A stretch of 64,000 nt of DNA, taken from NCBI GenBank assembly GCA_944472135.2, contig OX235265.1:41451459-41515458 (forward strand), written 5' to 3'. Source of the DNA: Trichobilharzia regenti. Lineage: Eukaryota; Platyhelminthes; Trematoda; Strigeidida; Schistosomatidae. A model generated the notes under the pieces. It searched no databases and was not told where the DNA came from. It saw nothing but the letters and a program-made list of their open reading frames with translations. Position numbers and translations under genes: made by a program. Shown one piece after another: positions 37,926 through 49,376 of this stretch (within the stretch, counting starts at the first letter, position 1; each line of letters begins with the position of its first letter).

Positions 37926-39869
37926 ATCATCGCAGAGTTCATTTGTTGATTTCCTTCTATCAGCTATATCCTCAAATCTGAACGGTAACACGCTCATGTC
38001 ATTGTATCGTAGAATATAAATGACGAACAAACACACGACGTATCTGGCCAACCAAGCGTAGAAACAGAGTAATTTACACCAAAGATAATAACATTCAAAT
38101 AGTAACTTGAAACAAGAAATGCCTTTATTCATGCAAGTCAATTTAACAATTACTCTCTCGTTTACACTTGGCTTATCCTCACTAAACTGACCATTGCTAG
38201 TCGTCTTTTCAAACGAACTGACACTGGCATAGTCATTGCACAAGATACTTGAGTTGATGGGTGTCTGTTTCATTGTGGATAACAGCACCAACGACGACTG
38301 ATTGATACCAGTTGATGAACTTAGCGGTGGATCAAAAGCTGTTGTTGCTCGACTTTCAGAAAGTTGTCTACCTGCAAGACCACCACCATTGCTGTCTTTT
38401 ACTATCAGCTCAGGTTTAACACTAGCATCTGATGATAGGTGGGCTACATGCTGATCACTCACACTGACGGTCTGACAAGTATGCATGCCTTCTGCAACTG
38501 CACCTGCATTTATTTCTACTTCACGTTCAAGTTGTACAGAACCTTTGTTCAACTTAGCAGTAGTAGGCATATACATCATCTCATCATGATCAACGAAAGA
38601 CAACTGTGAAGTATCATGATCATTATCACGAATATTCACTTTACCGTCAACTTCATCATTTTCAAACTCTTTTATAACAGAAGTAGACAATTTTGATTCC
38701 TCCTCGCAAATCCTAAAAGGTTTTATAACTTCACTCTGACTAGTAATACCTTGTAAACTTGTAGGGTCAGAACTGGACTCTGAAGCAGCAACTCTATTCT
38801 GTGACACTCCATTCAACAATGGCTTACCAGTTGTAACTACAGACTTCTTCACCGCACCGTTACCGTCACACAATTCGGAGTCAGGCCTGGAGTTTACATT
38901 TAGCTTATCACTGAACTTGCTTACTGGTTCACAGTTCACTTCTGTATGCACCTCTTGCAAACGTGTAAAACACAACCGTGCTTGTCTTGCACCTTGTAAC
39001 TCATCTGTTGAGGATGTACTACAAAACCTGTTACATTCACTAGGTCTATATGCATTACTAGACATCATGGAGCCTTCTCGATATCCACCTCTCTGACGCC
39101 TATTCGTCATCAATGATTGCGTTTTACCCTCAGACTGCTCTATTCTAGGGGTGAGATTCAATATACTGGCAAACTTGCTCATCGATTGATTGACACTATC
39201 TTTTACTAGTTTCAGGATATCATCAAATTTTGGCTCGATACCTTCATCCTCTATACGGGAGCTTATCTTCACCCACTTCCTTTGCAGTCGAGTAGGTAGG
39301 CGTCTTGCTATTACTTCTAGTATAGAACTCGAGTTGAGGTCACTCATGAAATTCATCGAAATCAAGGTATTCTTATAAGTCATAAGATTATCTAAAAACT
39401 CAGTAAGTGCCTTGGAGTCATCTTGAAGTTGACTCCCGTTACCTTTGACAGCTTCGTATACGTTCCTTACAATCATTGAAGGTCTTCCAAACCTTTGACG
39501 TAATATGCTCATAGCCTCATCGTAGCCCTCTTTTGGCTTCATAAACTTGCAACACTGTATAGCTCTTGCAGCAATTCCAGTGCAATACCTCATCAAATAC
39601 ATCAATTTCAATTCATCACTTAATAAAAAACCACTCAACATGATCTCAAACTCCTTTACAAATTGTAAATAATCAGCTGGGTTTCCATCAAAACATCGTG
39701 GTTCAAATTTAGGGAGTTTGATGTTCCTATTATCCCTGAACGGCGAAACAGTAACATCAACCGTGCCATGCTTAACATCAGATACATCGTTACAATTAAC
39801 AGACAAGTCACCATGACTTACTTTCCTGTTTGCATCCAAGACACTCTGTCCCTTCTTTGACCCAGGCAT
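37914..39869 (-). CDS. BEL/Pao Gag-like protein with unusual C-terminus
   Basis: 651 residues, fully open. Residues ~52-235 form a DUF1759-type Gag core: LPKFEPRCFDGNPADYLQF, YLMRYCTGIAARAI, RRLPTRLQRKWV. It should assemble particles around element RNA. Residues 300-313 keep zinc-knuckle spacing C-x2-R-x4-H-x4-C (CFTRLQEVHTEVNC), but the second Cys is Arg303 (CGT codon at 38961-38963). After ~315, where a BEL polyprotein usually enters protease, there is a ~265-residue Ser/Asp/Glu-rich region with no DTG. A Cys/aromatic hydrophobic stretch at ~583-620 (CLFVIYIL) could cross a membrane. The ATG follows a ~145-bp leader. A full gag-pol is much longer. Confidence 0.85.
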   Translation of the reverse strand: MPGSKKGQSVLDANRKVSHGDLSVNCNDVSDVKHGTVDVTVSPFRDNRNIKLPKFEPRCFDGNPADYLQFVKEFEIMLSGFLLSDELKLMYLMRYCTGIAARAIQCCKFMKPKEGYDEAMSILRQRFGRPSMIVRNVYEAVKGNGSQLQDDSKALTEFLDNLMTYKNTLISMNFMSDLNSSSILEVIARRLPTRLQRKWVKISSRIEDEGIEPKFDDILKLVKDSVNQSMSKFASILNLTPRIEQSEGKTQSLMTNRRQRGGYREGSMMSSNAYRPSECNRFCSTSSTDELQGARQARLCFTRLQEVHTEVNCEPVSKFSDKLNVNSRPDSELCDGNGAVKKSVVTTGKPLLNGVSQNRVAASESSSDPTSLQGITSQSEVIKPFRICEEESKLSTSVIKEFENDEVDGKVNIRDNDHDTSQLSFVDHDEMMYMPTTAKLNKGSVQLEREVEINAGAVAEGMHTCQTVSVSDQHVAHLSSDASVKPELIVKDSNGGGLAGRQLSESRATTAFDPPLSSSTGINQSSLVLLSTMKQTPINSSILCNDYASVSSFEKTTSNGQFSEDKPSVNERVIVKLTCMNKGISCFKLLFECYYLWCKLLCFYAWLARYVVCLFVIYILRYNDMSVLPFRFEDIADRRKSTNELCDDFPT

Positions 39870-40014
39870 TGTTGAACTTGACCCAATTCCAAAAACGTTC
39901 CAGATATTGCTTGTTCAAAGAGGACTTGACCGGCACAGGGAAAGATGAACGGCGACTATCCAAACTTTCACCAACTGTTTGAATCCACCAGAATCTGTTT
40001 CTACCGTCAGAAAC

Positions 40015-40373
40015 TGTGAGCCACGTCTCGTAAACCGTTAATGCCCAGCTCTTGCTACGCTCGGGCTCACGCTGTCGCTTGAAGTTTTTCAGAAACGCTT
40101 AGTAATAACGGACGCAAAAACCAAAACAGCGATTGGCCGCTCGAGAATTCTTTATTGTAACACCAACATATAAAAAATATTTCTACTAAGGTCTGTGAAC
40201 AAATATTACAATAATAAATCACAAGATTACTTCTGACGGTTTACTTCTGACTTCCTTCTGAACAGCGACCGATGAGACGATGACTGTCGTATTGATGCCT
40301 CCGCGAAAATTGGGGAAGTTGGTTTTGAGAAAACAACCGTGAATTGATCGTTCAATCTTCAACTACATTGACA
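40015..40373 (-). repeat. 5' LTR of the BEL/Pao element
   Basis: Upstream LTR in element orientation, expected to hold the promoter. The plus strand starts TGTGAGCC where the partner has TGTCAGAC, and ends TACATTGACA like the partner. The inner edge continues as GTTTCTGACGGTAG on the minus strand. GTTTCTGA also flanks the divergent LTR at 35001. The tRNA primer was not identified. Confidence 0.9.
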
Positions 40374-41289
40374 GATGCGTTGTGATTCTATGGATTTCTT
40401 AGCCTCTGTTTGTGTTTCAGGCTGAAGACGTATGGTGTAGCAATGGTCATGCTAACTTTTATTCACTCTGTGGCACTCATTTTGAGAGTTGGGCATTTTC
40501 GTCGCCCTAAATGAGAAGCACTGAACCTTTTTTAACCCTTCATTATTTGGTATATTGTTGACTCTCGCACTTAGATTTGTACCTATTCTTTTGATAACCT
40601 CTGTTGTGATGAAGTTATTCAGGTTGTCTACCTTGGCTGCCCATTCCGCGTCACGTTCTCCAGGGTTTATTGCTCTGGTCAGAATGCTCAAAGGTGAAAG
40701 TTTACAGACCTGCGATTTTGTCACTAATCCGTACTGATAGTTCAGATATGCTGGTCAGATTTTCTGAACCTCCTGTATTTATAGCCTCACTGCTCCTTTT
40801 TCCCGCACCTCGGTCTTTATCTCTCCCACAGACAGCTTAAGTTGTTTTATTTCTGAAGTAGGTGTTGACCTGGTGTCTGAAGTTTGTTGAAACGTATATG
40901 AGGTGTAGTGAAAAGGTCCATATCAGGACTAAGTGCTGAGTTTGCCAAAGCGTTGCTACTAATACAAACGGTATGTCGATCATGTAAATGCTAAATTTAC
41001 GTGTATACAATATTATTATTAGTGCCAGTTGTCAGCACATTTTTACTGTCAGTTTCAGCCACAGTAAATGGTAGTGGTGTGGCAGCTAGACGAGTGCCGC
41101 GTGTTGTTGAGCTGTGTGTCTCACAGTCACATTTTTGGTAGGTGTGATCTTGTTGTAGCAAGCGGATATGTACTAGCAATCATCAGATTAACAGGTGACT
41201 GACTTCGTGGCTTTTTGTATGATCAAATATAACTGATTAGCGAAAGAGTTAATGGGTACTGGTGCGGAGTTGGAGAAACCCTCGTTCGA
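40374..41289. other. Unassigned; 90-codon minus ORF at 40452-40724
   Basis: The ORF reads ERDAEWAAKVDNLNNFITTE and NLSARVNNIPNNEGLKK, helical-looking and possibly part of a LINE ORF1 or linker, but not recognised. No other gene is supported. Confidence 0.3.
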
Positions 41290-42960
41290 TTTTCACAAGG
41301 AAAGTAGATTTTATATAACGAATCACGCTAAAATGCAACGCATGCGTTGAAAGTACCACGCGTGATATGACCTTCCCGCATCTAGTGCATCATTTAATCT
41401 CTTCACAACGAAGCGACTCAGCATTTTACTTGGCGTGGACAATAGCTTTATTCCACACCAGATCTTGTACAGGTCTTAGTCACCCTTCTCTGGCTGCCCG
41501 ACAAGGTAACCTTTCTTCCGATGAGTAGACACATTTCCTTCCCTTCAAACGTTTCCCAATAATGGCATCAACATATCTCCCGCAGTACTCGGGTGCATTC
41601 TCAGAGTTCCAGTGGAAATTTCGTTTTGTCCTCGTAGCCTCCCTTCCGGAGTTCAGTAGCTTCAATGCATTCAAGACCTCTGCTTTTGTTGAAGGATTTG
41701 TGTCCACTGGCAGGTAGTTCTATGCTCACAGTTGGCGATATTATTAGACGAGTTGTAGGTGATGGCAGGTTCAGGAGTCATTTGAAGTGATCAGCCCACT
41801 GTTTTATCTGTATCTTCTCGTTAGTAATCAGGTTCCCTTGACCACTTTTTATTAGTTTCATCATCTGTGTTGATCTCTTCCCCGGCAGAGACCTGGTTAA
41901 ATATTGGAGTGTTCTGAGGTCTCCTTTGCCTGCAGCCTGCCTGTTCTGCTTCAGTTGCTGGCCATCGGGTTTTTAAAATTGTCTTATGACGCTCCTAACA
42001 CCCTCCCTCACTTATTTATTCAGTGCAGTGCACATTGAACCCAGCTTCTCCTTTTGCTGACCATATATGCAGTGAGCCATATTCGCTTTCACCAACCTCC
42101 TCTTTTCTCCTCGATTATTTTCCATGTATCCTTTGACAGCCATTCCTTGTATGTCTCTTTTTTCATCCTAGAACCGTTGTACACGTTTCCTTCAACATCA
42201 CCTACAGAGAGTTATTTCCAATACTCCTCCAAAGAGGTTACTTCAGTGATACTGCGCAGTGTCTTCCACTTTGCTCTCATCTGATCTGTATTGAAGGTAT
42301 CCTCTGTAGCCTTGTCCTTTATTTCCTTAATGTTGAATTTGAATTGTAATCTGTCTCCAGTTGTTTTTGGGAATTTCAGCTTCATCTTGAAGATTCCTGA
42401 GACTAAACGATGGTCTGAGCCCCTATCTGGTCTCCTTGTGTTCGGCAGGCAGCGTCGAACTTCTTCTAGTGTATCTATCAGGCGAAATCCATGTTTCTTT
42501 GTGCGTATTCTTGCGGTTAAGACCTACTACCCCCAATCATCAAATCATTGGGAGTTCAGGAATCTGAGTATAATTCTCATTTCTCATTCATTCATGAGTC
42601 CTTCTCGACTCTTGATTAGTTCTGTTTCTGTATTGCCTGCTTCCAGTTCGTCGTTCATAACGCCTATGGTGATTTCGGTGTCACCATTTGGGATATTGTC
42701 CATCACTGTTTATAGTCATGTAGAGAAACTTCTTGCTTCTCTTGTTCCAAGTCGTTCGCAGCAGTGTGCGCAGCATTGGAAGGCCGTAACATTCCTTCAC
42801 TCCTTTTGATCTCAATATTGATGTAATCCTGGAAGAGATTGGCTCTCACTGCATTGAAGCTTTCGCTGCCACTGGTGACAACATGATAGCCGCTCACTTC
42901 CTCCATGTCGTCTGGGTGGCCGGAGCAAACTACTGGCTCTCCCGCTGACAACTTGAAGAG
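41290..42960 (-). mobile_element. RTE-A (SR2-like) LINE: endonuclease to RT start, decayed
   Basis: Reading down the minus strand: an endonuclease remnant (VVCSGHPDDMEEVSGYHVV), then its last motif as RPDRGSDHRLVSG (the conserved SDHxLV), a linker KMKLKFPKTTGDRLQFKFN, a pre-RT block (KAEVLNALKLLNSGREA) and SKMLSRFVVKRLNDALDAG near the RT entry. Stops and frame changes occur throughout. The catalytic RT palm and the 3' end are missing, so it is an internal fragment. Confidence 0.7.
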
Positions 42961-45054
42961 TCAAGAGACATCCCATGCGCCCCTTTTTATGTACTCGTCA
43001 CCAAATTATTGCTATGTACTGGTCGAGAATTAAATATTCCTGACGCAAGAAGGCGGAAATCAGAAGACCACTGGGTTTGCGGTGATACTTCTATTTTCCA
43101 AACACAAGGAGAAGCAATAAGTGGTATCACAAAGTAAATCACACAAATTGTGAGAGCGAAATATATATGAATGTCCAGACAAGGGTGTGAACAAATCAAT
43201 AGACAGTCTTTACATGAATGGCTAATTATAATGAAGTATCGATCCATATATACATAGCAAAATATAGCAGACATGTCAACAACCACCATATATGGATATA
43301 TTTCACCAAGCAACGGACTGTCAACACTCATATTATATTATATATAATATAAGGGGAATATACATTGTTAAAGGAGACAGGTTCATCAAAATGAAATGGT
43401 CACAGGCTAAGCGAGCAACAAAAAGAGAGATCACCATACACACACATATATATGTGGACACATAACACACCTCACATTCTGAACACTTCTATGACACATC
43501 TCGTTATTTTGGCTATCTGAACAGCCTTCGCAGCTTCAAACATTCCACGAATGATCCATGTCTCCATCCTTCTTCTTGCTTTCATTGAAAGAAGACATAT
43601 TGGTTTACTGAGTTCCTGAAGGTAGCTTCCACCAACCATGTCATTTCGCCTCCCCGATTCCAGCGAATAACAAGCTTATTTTTTTGTTCCATTGTATTTT
43701 TATTATTTTTTGGGTATTGAATATTTTGTGGCAGTTTGATCAGTGTTTTGGGGTCGGGTCGCTAGCACCACGCCCAACTCTCCCTCTTTTACCGGACTTG
43801 GGATTGGCTAGAAAGTTAGACAGCTGGCAAACTAGGCGAGGTGATAAAGAATAACGTACACGTATTACACTGACGCGACATTTCTCCACTTTTCATAGTT
43901 TAATGATACACAAAAGATATCCTGATCCCTTTATTTATTTATCTCATTACTGTTACTTGTTGATATTTATGGGAATTCGACAGGCTAGTATACACTTGGT
44001 TTGGTTGGTCTTAAAACTCATAACATTTCGAAAGTAGAGGAAACTCACTAATTCCCCAGCACATAAACGCCATGTGATAATGAAATCTTTTTGGTCAAAA
44101 CTGTCAAGTTGAGATTATAGTCGAAGAAAAACTTTATCCAAACATAAGTTTTCTGATTAAACTCCTGATGTGAATAACTATTGACTATCGTAAGTGGAAT
44201 TCCTTACTGGTATCATTTTTACCAATATTATTTTCCGTTTCACAACGAACAGTGATAACCACTTCATCACTTCAAACACTCGATCATCGAAATTAATTTA
44301 GACTGACCGCAGCCTCCATAGGCCAAAGAAGTCACTCGATAAAATGATGGTAATTTTAAAAAATATATAACTTGATTTTTCTACGAAGACATTTTATTTC
44401 AGTCAGGGACAAGGTGGTATTCGGTAACGTAGTTAGAAGTCATTTAATCAACCACTCACTCAGTAAAGAGCAATGTCTGTACCTTTGTATGACACTTTTC
44501 GCTATGAACGCCCACTAACTTGTTTTCAAAATTATAAAGTAAAGCTTCTGCCTACTTATCACGCAATTAATGGAGTTTAGCCTAAAAGCGGTAGTATCAT
44601 CAGGAATAATACCATGTTTTCAAGGCTCGGCTTACTGCCTATCTCGAATCTTTTAATATGAAAGAGTATCCGTCATAGCTTCAGAGCCGCTCGTACCTGA
44701 GGAGTAAACCATTAAATTTGATTGGCCCTTGTCCATTCCGTTTTGTGCTGGTGGGGGCTTTTTCTACTAAGGAGAAATTTGACGTATGATGTTCACACAT
44801 GAGGCTCACATTTCTCATGTTCAACAGCTGTAATTTCGTTTCCAAGTTGAACTGAACATTTTTCTCTTTTTTAAGTTACTTGGACTACACGCAATATATG
44901 TTAGCTCCGAGCTTTTGCTGTTTTGAGGATTCTATCGGTAAATCACATGACACGGCTTTCCTTGAAGCTAGTTATATACAGCTCAAGCTGAGAAAATGTG
45001 AATTTTTAAACATTGCACTACATCAAATGGCACTTTCAATTTTAATCCCTATAT
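42961..45054. other. No gene seen; SINE-A/RTE-like patch near 43730-43830
   Basis: Near 43750 the sequence GGGTCGGGTCGCTAGCACCA, then CCCTCTTTTACCGG, resembles the SINE-A body on the minus strand and could be RTE 5' UTR. The rest shows short ORFs and TA/CA-rich stretches only. Confidence 0.35.
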
Positions 45055-45242
45055 TTTTTGGATTACAGATTGATTCCACACTGTATTTTTGGAACAACTA
45101 TGGAATTTTCAGCATGCATATCGGTAGACCAAATTCTGCAGGCCGAATATAGATACAAGGTATTCGTCGGCAGGGTGTCGAACCTCGGAACATGTGCATG
45201 GTCGGCGAGAGTCCTAACAACTGTTCCACCGACGTATGATGA
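45055..45242 (-). mobile_element. SINE-B copy
   Basis: On the minus strand the head GGTGGAACAGTTGTTAGGAC and box B GAGGTTCGACACC are degraded. The tail GCATGCTGAAAATTCCATAG, CAAAAATACAGTGTGGAATC, AATCTGTAATCC matches the LINE-type tail well. It lies about 300 bp upstream of the six-exon gene. Confidence 0.7.
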
Positions 45243-45606
45243 CTTATTGAGAGCAAAGAGTAATCATTGTATTTCCTAATATTCAGAGCTATTGTATGTG
45301 GTGAGTAATATGACTCCATCTCAAGATAGAGTTTAAAAAGCTGACAATGTATAACACATATTTGAATAGATTTATCATTTCACTTTCCGTTAGCCTGTGA
45401 TAGTTGGCTATAATGTATTTGCCATTCGTGGCTAAATTTGAGGACCATTTACAAATGGAAGATTTTCGAAAGCTTGAAAATGTCCTTTACAAACTACAGT
45501 TATTTTGTTTGTTATAAATAATCATTTCTTTCAATTTTTAATAGCAAGCCCTAAGAGGGTTACAGACTGCGCGGTATTCAAAGTTACTTCTTGTTAACGA
45601 GCTGCG

Positions 45607-45682
45607 ATGGCATCTCTTGGATCAAGAAAAGTACGTCGGCATAATCGCATTGCATTGTCAGAACTTCCAAAAGGATCGAAAC
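45607..45682 (+). CDS. Exon 1 coding part
   Basis: ATG GCA TCT CTT gives MASLGSRK; the donor is AAAC|GTAAGT and leaves one base (C) for the next exon. An AG at the end of TTTTTAATAG (45544) precedes the exon and could be a cis-splice or spliced-leader acceptor. A second open frame (QALRGLQTARYSK) runs through the same exon but fails the phase test with exon 2. Confidence 0.7.
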
Positions 45683-48600
45683 GTAAGTGCCACCAGTGTG
45701 TATTTCAAGTCACTTGACTTGGTTTCAGCGTGTATTGTCGTGCGTTTGTACGGTATATATATTCACATATGTACATAGATATTTTAGTGGCAATTTTCGT
45801 AATAATGCTATTTAACGCCTCTGTGTGCATCTTTGTTGCATTCACTTGTGGCACATGGGTTCAATCGGTGATGAAAGCTGCAGTCGTTGTATACCTCTAG
45901 TAAGAATCTATGCAATAGATCCCAACCCTACCATAACACAATATCACTGTGTTTGGATTAATTTAACGTTAACTAGTACGTGATGTAAATAGGCCTTTTC
46001 AAGTACAGATCAACTGCAAGTGATGTTGCCTTTTGTAGTTCACCACTAAAAGGATTCTCATCTTAAAAATTACAATCTTAAGACGATGGACCTAGTGTGC
46101 TCTGATAAATATTAAATGATGACATGTAAAGTAATTCGCTGCAGCGGTTAGATACATTTCGAAGATGAAAATTTTTCGTGTCCTTGCCTGTTATCCATCA
46201 ATACTCTGTCCGAGATTTCTTCCATTTTCCACATAGCTGGCTTTATTTTCTCCTAATTATAAAGACGAGGGAGCTTGATGATAACACTGTTTTTTATTGA
46301 GAATAAAGGTGCTATGTTTGCGGGATATTTCATAGTGTCCATTGCCTAGCTTTCCTTGCGTTCCTCTAGTACTAATTGCAAAAGTTAAAAGGAATTACTG
46401 TTAATTTGAAATACAGTCTGTTGTGAACTGAAAGATCGTTTATACATGAATAAAAAGTACAAAACAAATACAAACATGTATGTATGTTGAGAGGAATTCA
46501 GTCCACACATAGTAATGTACATAAAATACAGTTACTCGGTGAGTTAGAATTGTCCTAATATACACAAGTAAAGACGTACAGAGATGTAGTGTTGGAGTAG
46601 TCCTATTTTGGTATGTAGTTGTTCGTAAGAGTATACCAACAACCCAAAGGTACTTGCGAAGAGATAAAGGAGATTGAAGCAAAGGATCCGAATGTATATA
46701 TACGGACCAGGTACAATCCAGAGATGATTGGCAATAGCGGAAAGCAAGAAGCTAGGAAGAGAAGCTGTTTCGTCCGTACTGTGCGCTGAACCGGGTGCTG
46801 TCTTTATTCACTCTTAATTAACAGCCATGATGTGCAGTGAATTCATTACTTTTACTATTTTACAATGAACGTATAATTTGATATTTTTTGGCGTCCACAA
46901 GTCAACCGTTTCAGTATCGTGTAAATTTAGTCACTCATTCAGAATATTTTAAATGAATACGGTTGGTCAGGAAAAGTCAAATATGGATTGAGCACATGTC
47001 TTAATTTCTGTGTTTTTACTCTTATTCTTGTATAACATGGTGGAATGCTCTTAAACTAACTGTGAGATTATTTATTTGAAATATTTCTGTAAATAATACT
47101 GACCTTCACATGCATTATTATTAAGTAAACAATACCTAGCACCCATCCACCCCTAGGAAATCATTACGTGTTCATATTTTCTTGTCACTTTGCAGTTGAA
47201 ACAGTTTATTGAAACCTATAACTTATATGATATGCTTGTTAATACTCACATTTATTTTTGCGTGAGTGAAAACAGAGATACCAGAAATTTCTGGTCTCAT
47301 TGGTTGTTTGGTATCAGCCTTGGTTTTATGGAGATGCCAATCATTTATTTAAACACTCGACTTGTAGTCAATGGGTCTCAGGTTTGTCCTTAGTCTGGGC
47401 AACTGAGTAGTAAAATCAGTCAGTACATCATAAGTTTGACCCATAACGACCTAGAGGATAAGTGAATTTGAACCAACAGCTTTGGCTTCACACACGATTA
47501 CGAAAAGCCTTATGTAAGTGTTTGGTGCTACTGTAATTTGATGTATTTCAAGCGCCATGCAAATCATATTAGTGGTATGTGTAATCTAGTTTCAAGTAAA
47601 CATATTTAAATATCTAGATTGATAGTTAACTCAAATATAACTTCCCTTTTGCATGTAATGGCTGATGGCAGTGCTTTCAACCAGCAATTAATATTATTTT
47701 AATCACAGAAACCCTATTTATAAAAGTATGTGGATTGCTGCTCTTAATTTTCTGCATAGCATTTCAAAGTTTTGTTATTTAATAATTTATTGTGAGCTTG
47801 AAACCTCAGTAGTGCTTGCACCCGACCTTTCCTTGCATGTGTTTCCAAGGGGGACTACAACTAACATTGATTTGAATTTCTAAAGCCCTTTATTAGTTTT
47901 GCTGTCTCGAAAAATAGATTTCTTCGTAGTATCTGTTTCACCTGAGTATTTGTGGAATCCATGGCCTTCAGTGGTCTGAACTGAAGTCATTCACAGTAAC
48001 TCAAGAGTGTTTAATCTTTATCACTGACATCCCTCCACCTATTACTTTTGCTCTGGTCTAGATAATGTCGACTAATACCAATACATTGTCGTGTATTTAT
48101 CCATGTCTGATTTTTCTACTCACTTTCCTTCATTTTTCTGTCTTCGCGAGTTTTATAATTAAAAAAAGCAATTTAGTAATCGGTTTCCATCATAGCAGTA
48201 CAAGTAAGAACAATTATCACTGTATTCAAAGAACTCAGTGTTGTGCTGGTGTCTTTACAAACTACTTTGTCACTTCAGTAAAGATTATTTCAGTGGTATG
48301 CTTTAGAAATTAGATACTCAACAGGTTCTAGCTTTTGAAGCATTAGCAATCTTTTTAAATCAGTCTTAACAATCTGCTCATGAATTTCTCCATCTCAGTT
48401 GTCTCAGAATTAGTCACACTCATTTAGGCATTTTTTAATTCAGTTCTCCCCGTCAGCATATATATATATATATATGTAAAACTGAAAATTCCATTGACAC
48501 CTGCCGGTGAGACAGTACTATGAATAACACTCTAAGTACGTGATTATATTCAACGTCATAAGTAATACGACATTTCTGTTCTTTTTATTTAACGCAGAAA

Positions 48601-49331
48601 TCCTATATTTTTTATTTTTGCAATTAGGCTCATCAAATACTGAAGGTAAACTACTAGTTGAGGCAAACGAATCGTGCTCCTCCAATTATAGCACCAGTTG
48701 TCGGACACAGCTCACTGGGTCATTGGTTTCTGGGACGGAGACACGATCTGTTGTGTCGGACCTAGTGAGTTAAAATTTTTGTTTGTAAATTGTACTTATC
48801 CAATTGACGATTTCGTTTACTCCGGAAAGTGTCATAAACACTTAAAAATTGTCGACTTGAATTCTGTTGGTCATATTCACTGAGAAAAGGAGTTATTTAC
48901 CGTGATATGATTATGAGCCTGACTATGTCTAATGTTTCATGCAGTTGCGTAATCCATGAGTTATTTGAAAGAGCCTGTATATATACATATATATACATAT
49001 TTTTTTTTTCAAGTGTTGGTTTGTAGGGATTTGATTGGTTTACAGGATTTCATCATGAGCTGACATCAGTTAGAGAACCATTGGAAAACCAGGGAGTACT
49101 GGACAGCTGTTTCGTCCTAGTTTTGGACTCTTCATCAGTACCCACCCACCGCCAGGGTTCGAACCCAGGACCTTCTGGTTACAAGGCAAGCTCGTATGCC
49201 ACTCAGCCACTGGGACCCGATCCAATGGCCAGTTCATGAATTCTAACTTGTGCCAATTCACGACATAGCGCGACCCCTAGCCAATGTCTTCGGCGAGTAT
49301 TTGTCCTCACACCCGACCAGCTGCACCCTAT

Positions 49332-49376
<45 letters not shown>

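Larger units (their letters stand above)
36417..40373 (-). mobile_element. Gag-only BEL/Pao LTR retrotransposon
   Basis: A complete 3957-bp element between two 359-bp LTRs, transcribed on the minus strand. In element order: 5' LTR (40373-40015), a leader starting GTTTCTGACGG, a gag ORF (39869-37914), a noncoding region with ~192-bp tandem repeats (about 37920-37460), a hairpin, a purine-rich tract GCCGGGGAG (36784-36776) and the 3' LTR. There is no protease, reverse transcriptase, RNase H or integrase, and no space for them. It must depend on an autonomous BEL/Pao relative. LTRs agree at 357 of 359 positions by eye, implying recent insertion. The 5-bp flanks (GTATG / GATGC) are not an exact duplication. 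Confidence 0.85.

Noticed and set aside
40452..40737. Overlapping ORFs on both strands as host genes
   Set aside because: Short, no splice context, embedded between an LTR element and a LINE; at most a transposon remnant.
47196..47261. Extra 66-nt exon of the six-exon gene (TTTGCAG...TGC|GTGAGT)
   Set aside because: Good-looking splice signals and 22 whole codons, but the direct exon 1 to exon 2 junction already fits. In the phase set by exon 1 this segment was not shown to stay open, so I left it out; RNA reads could revive it.
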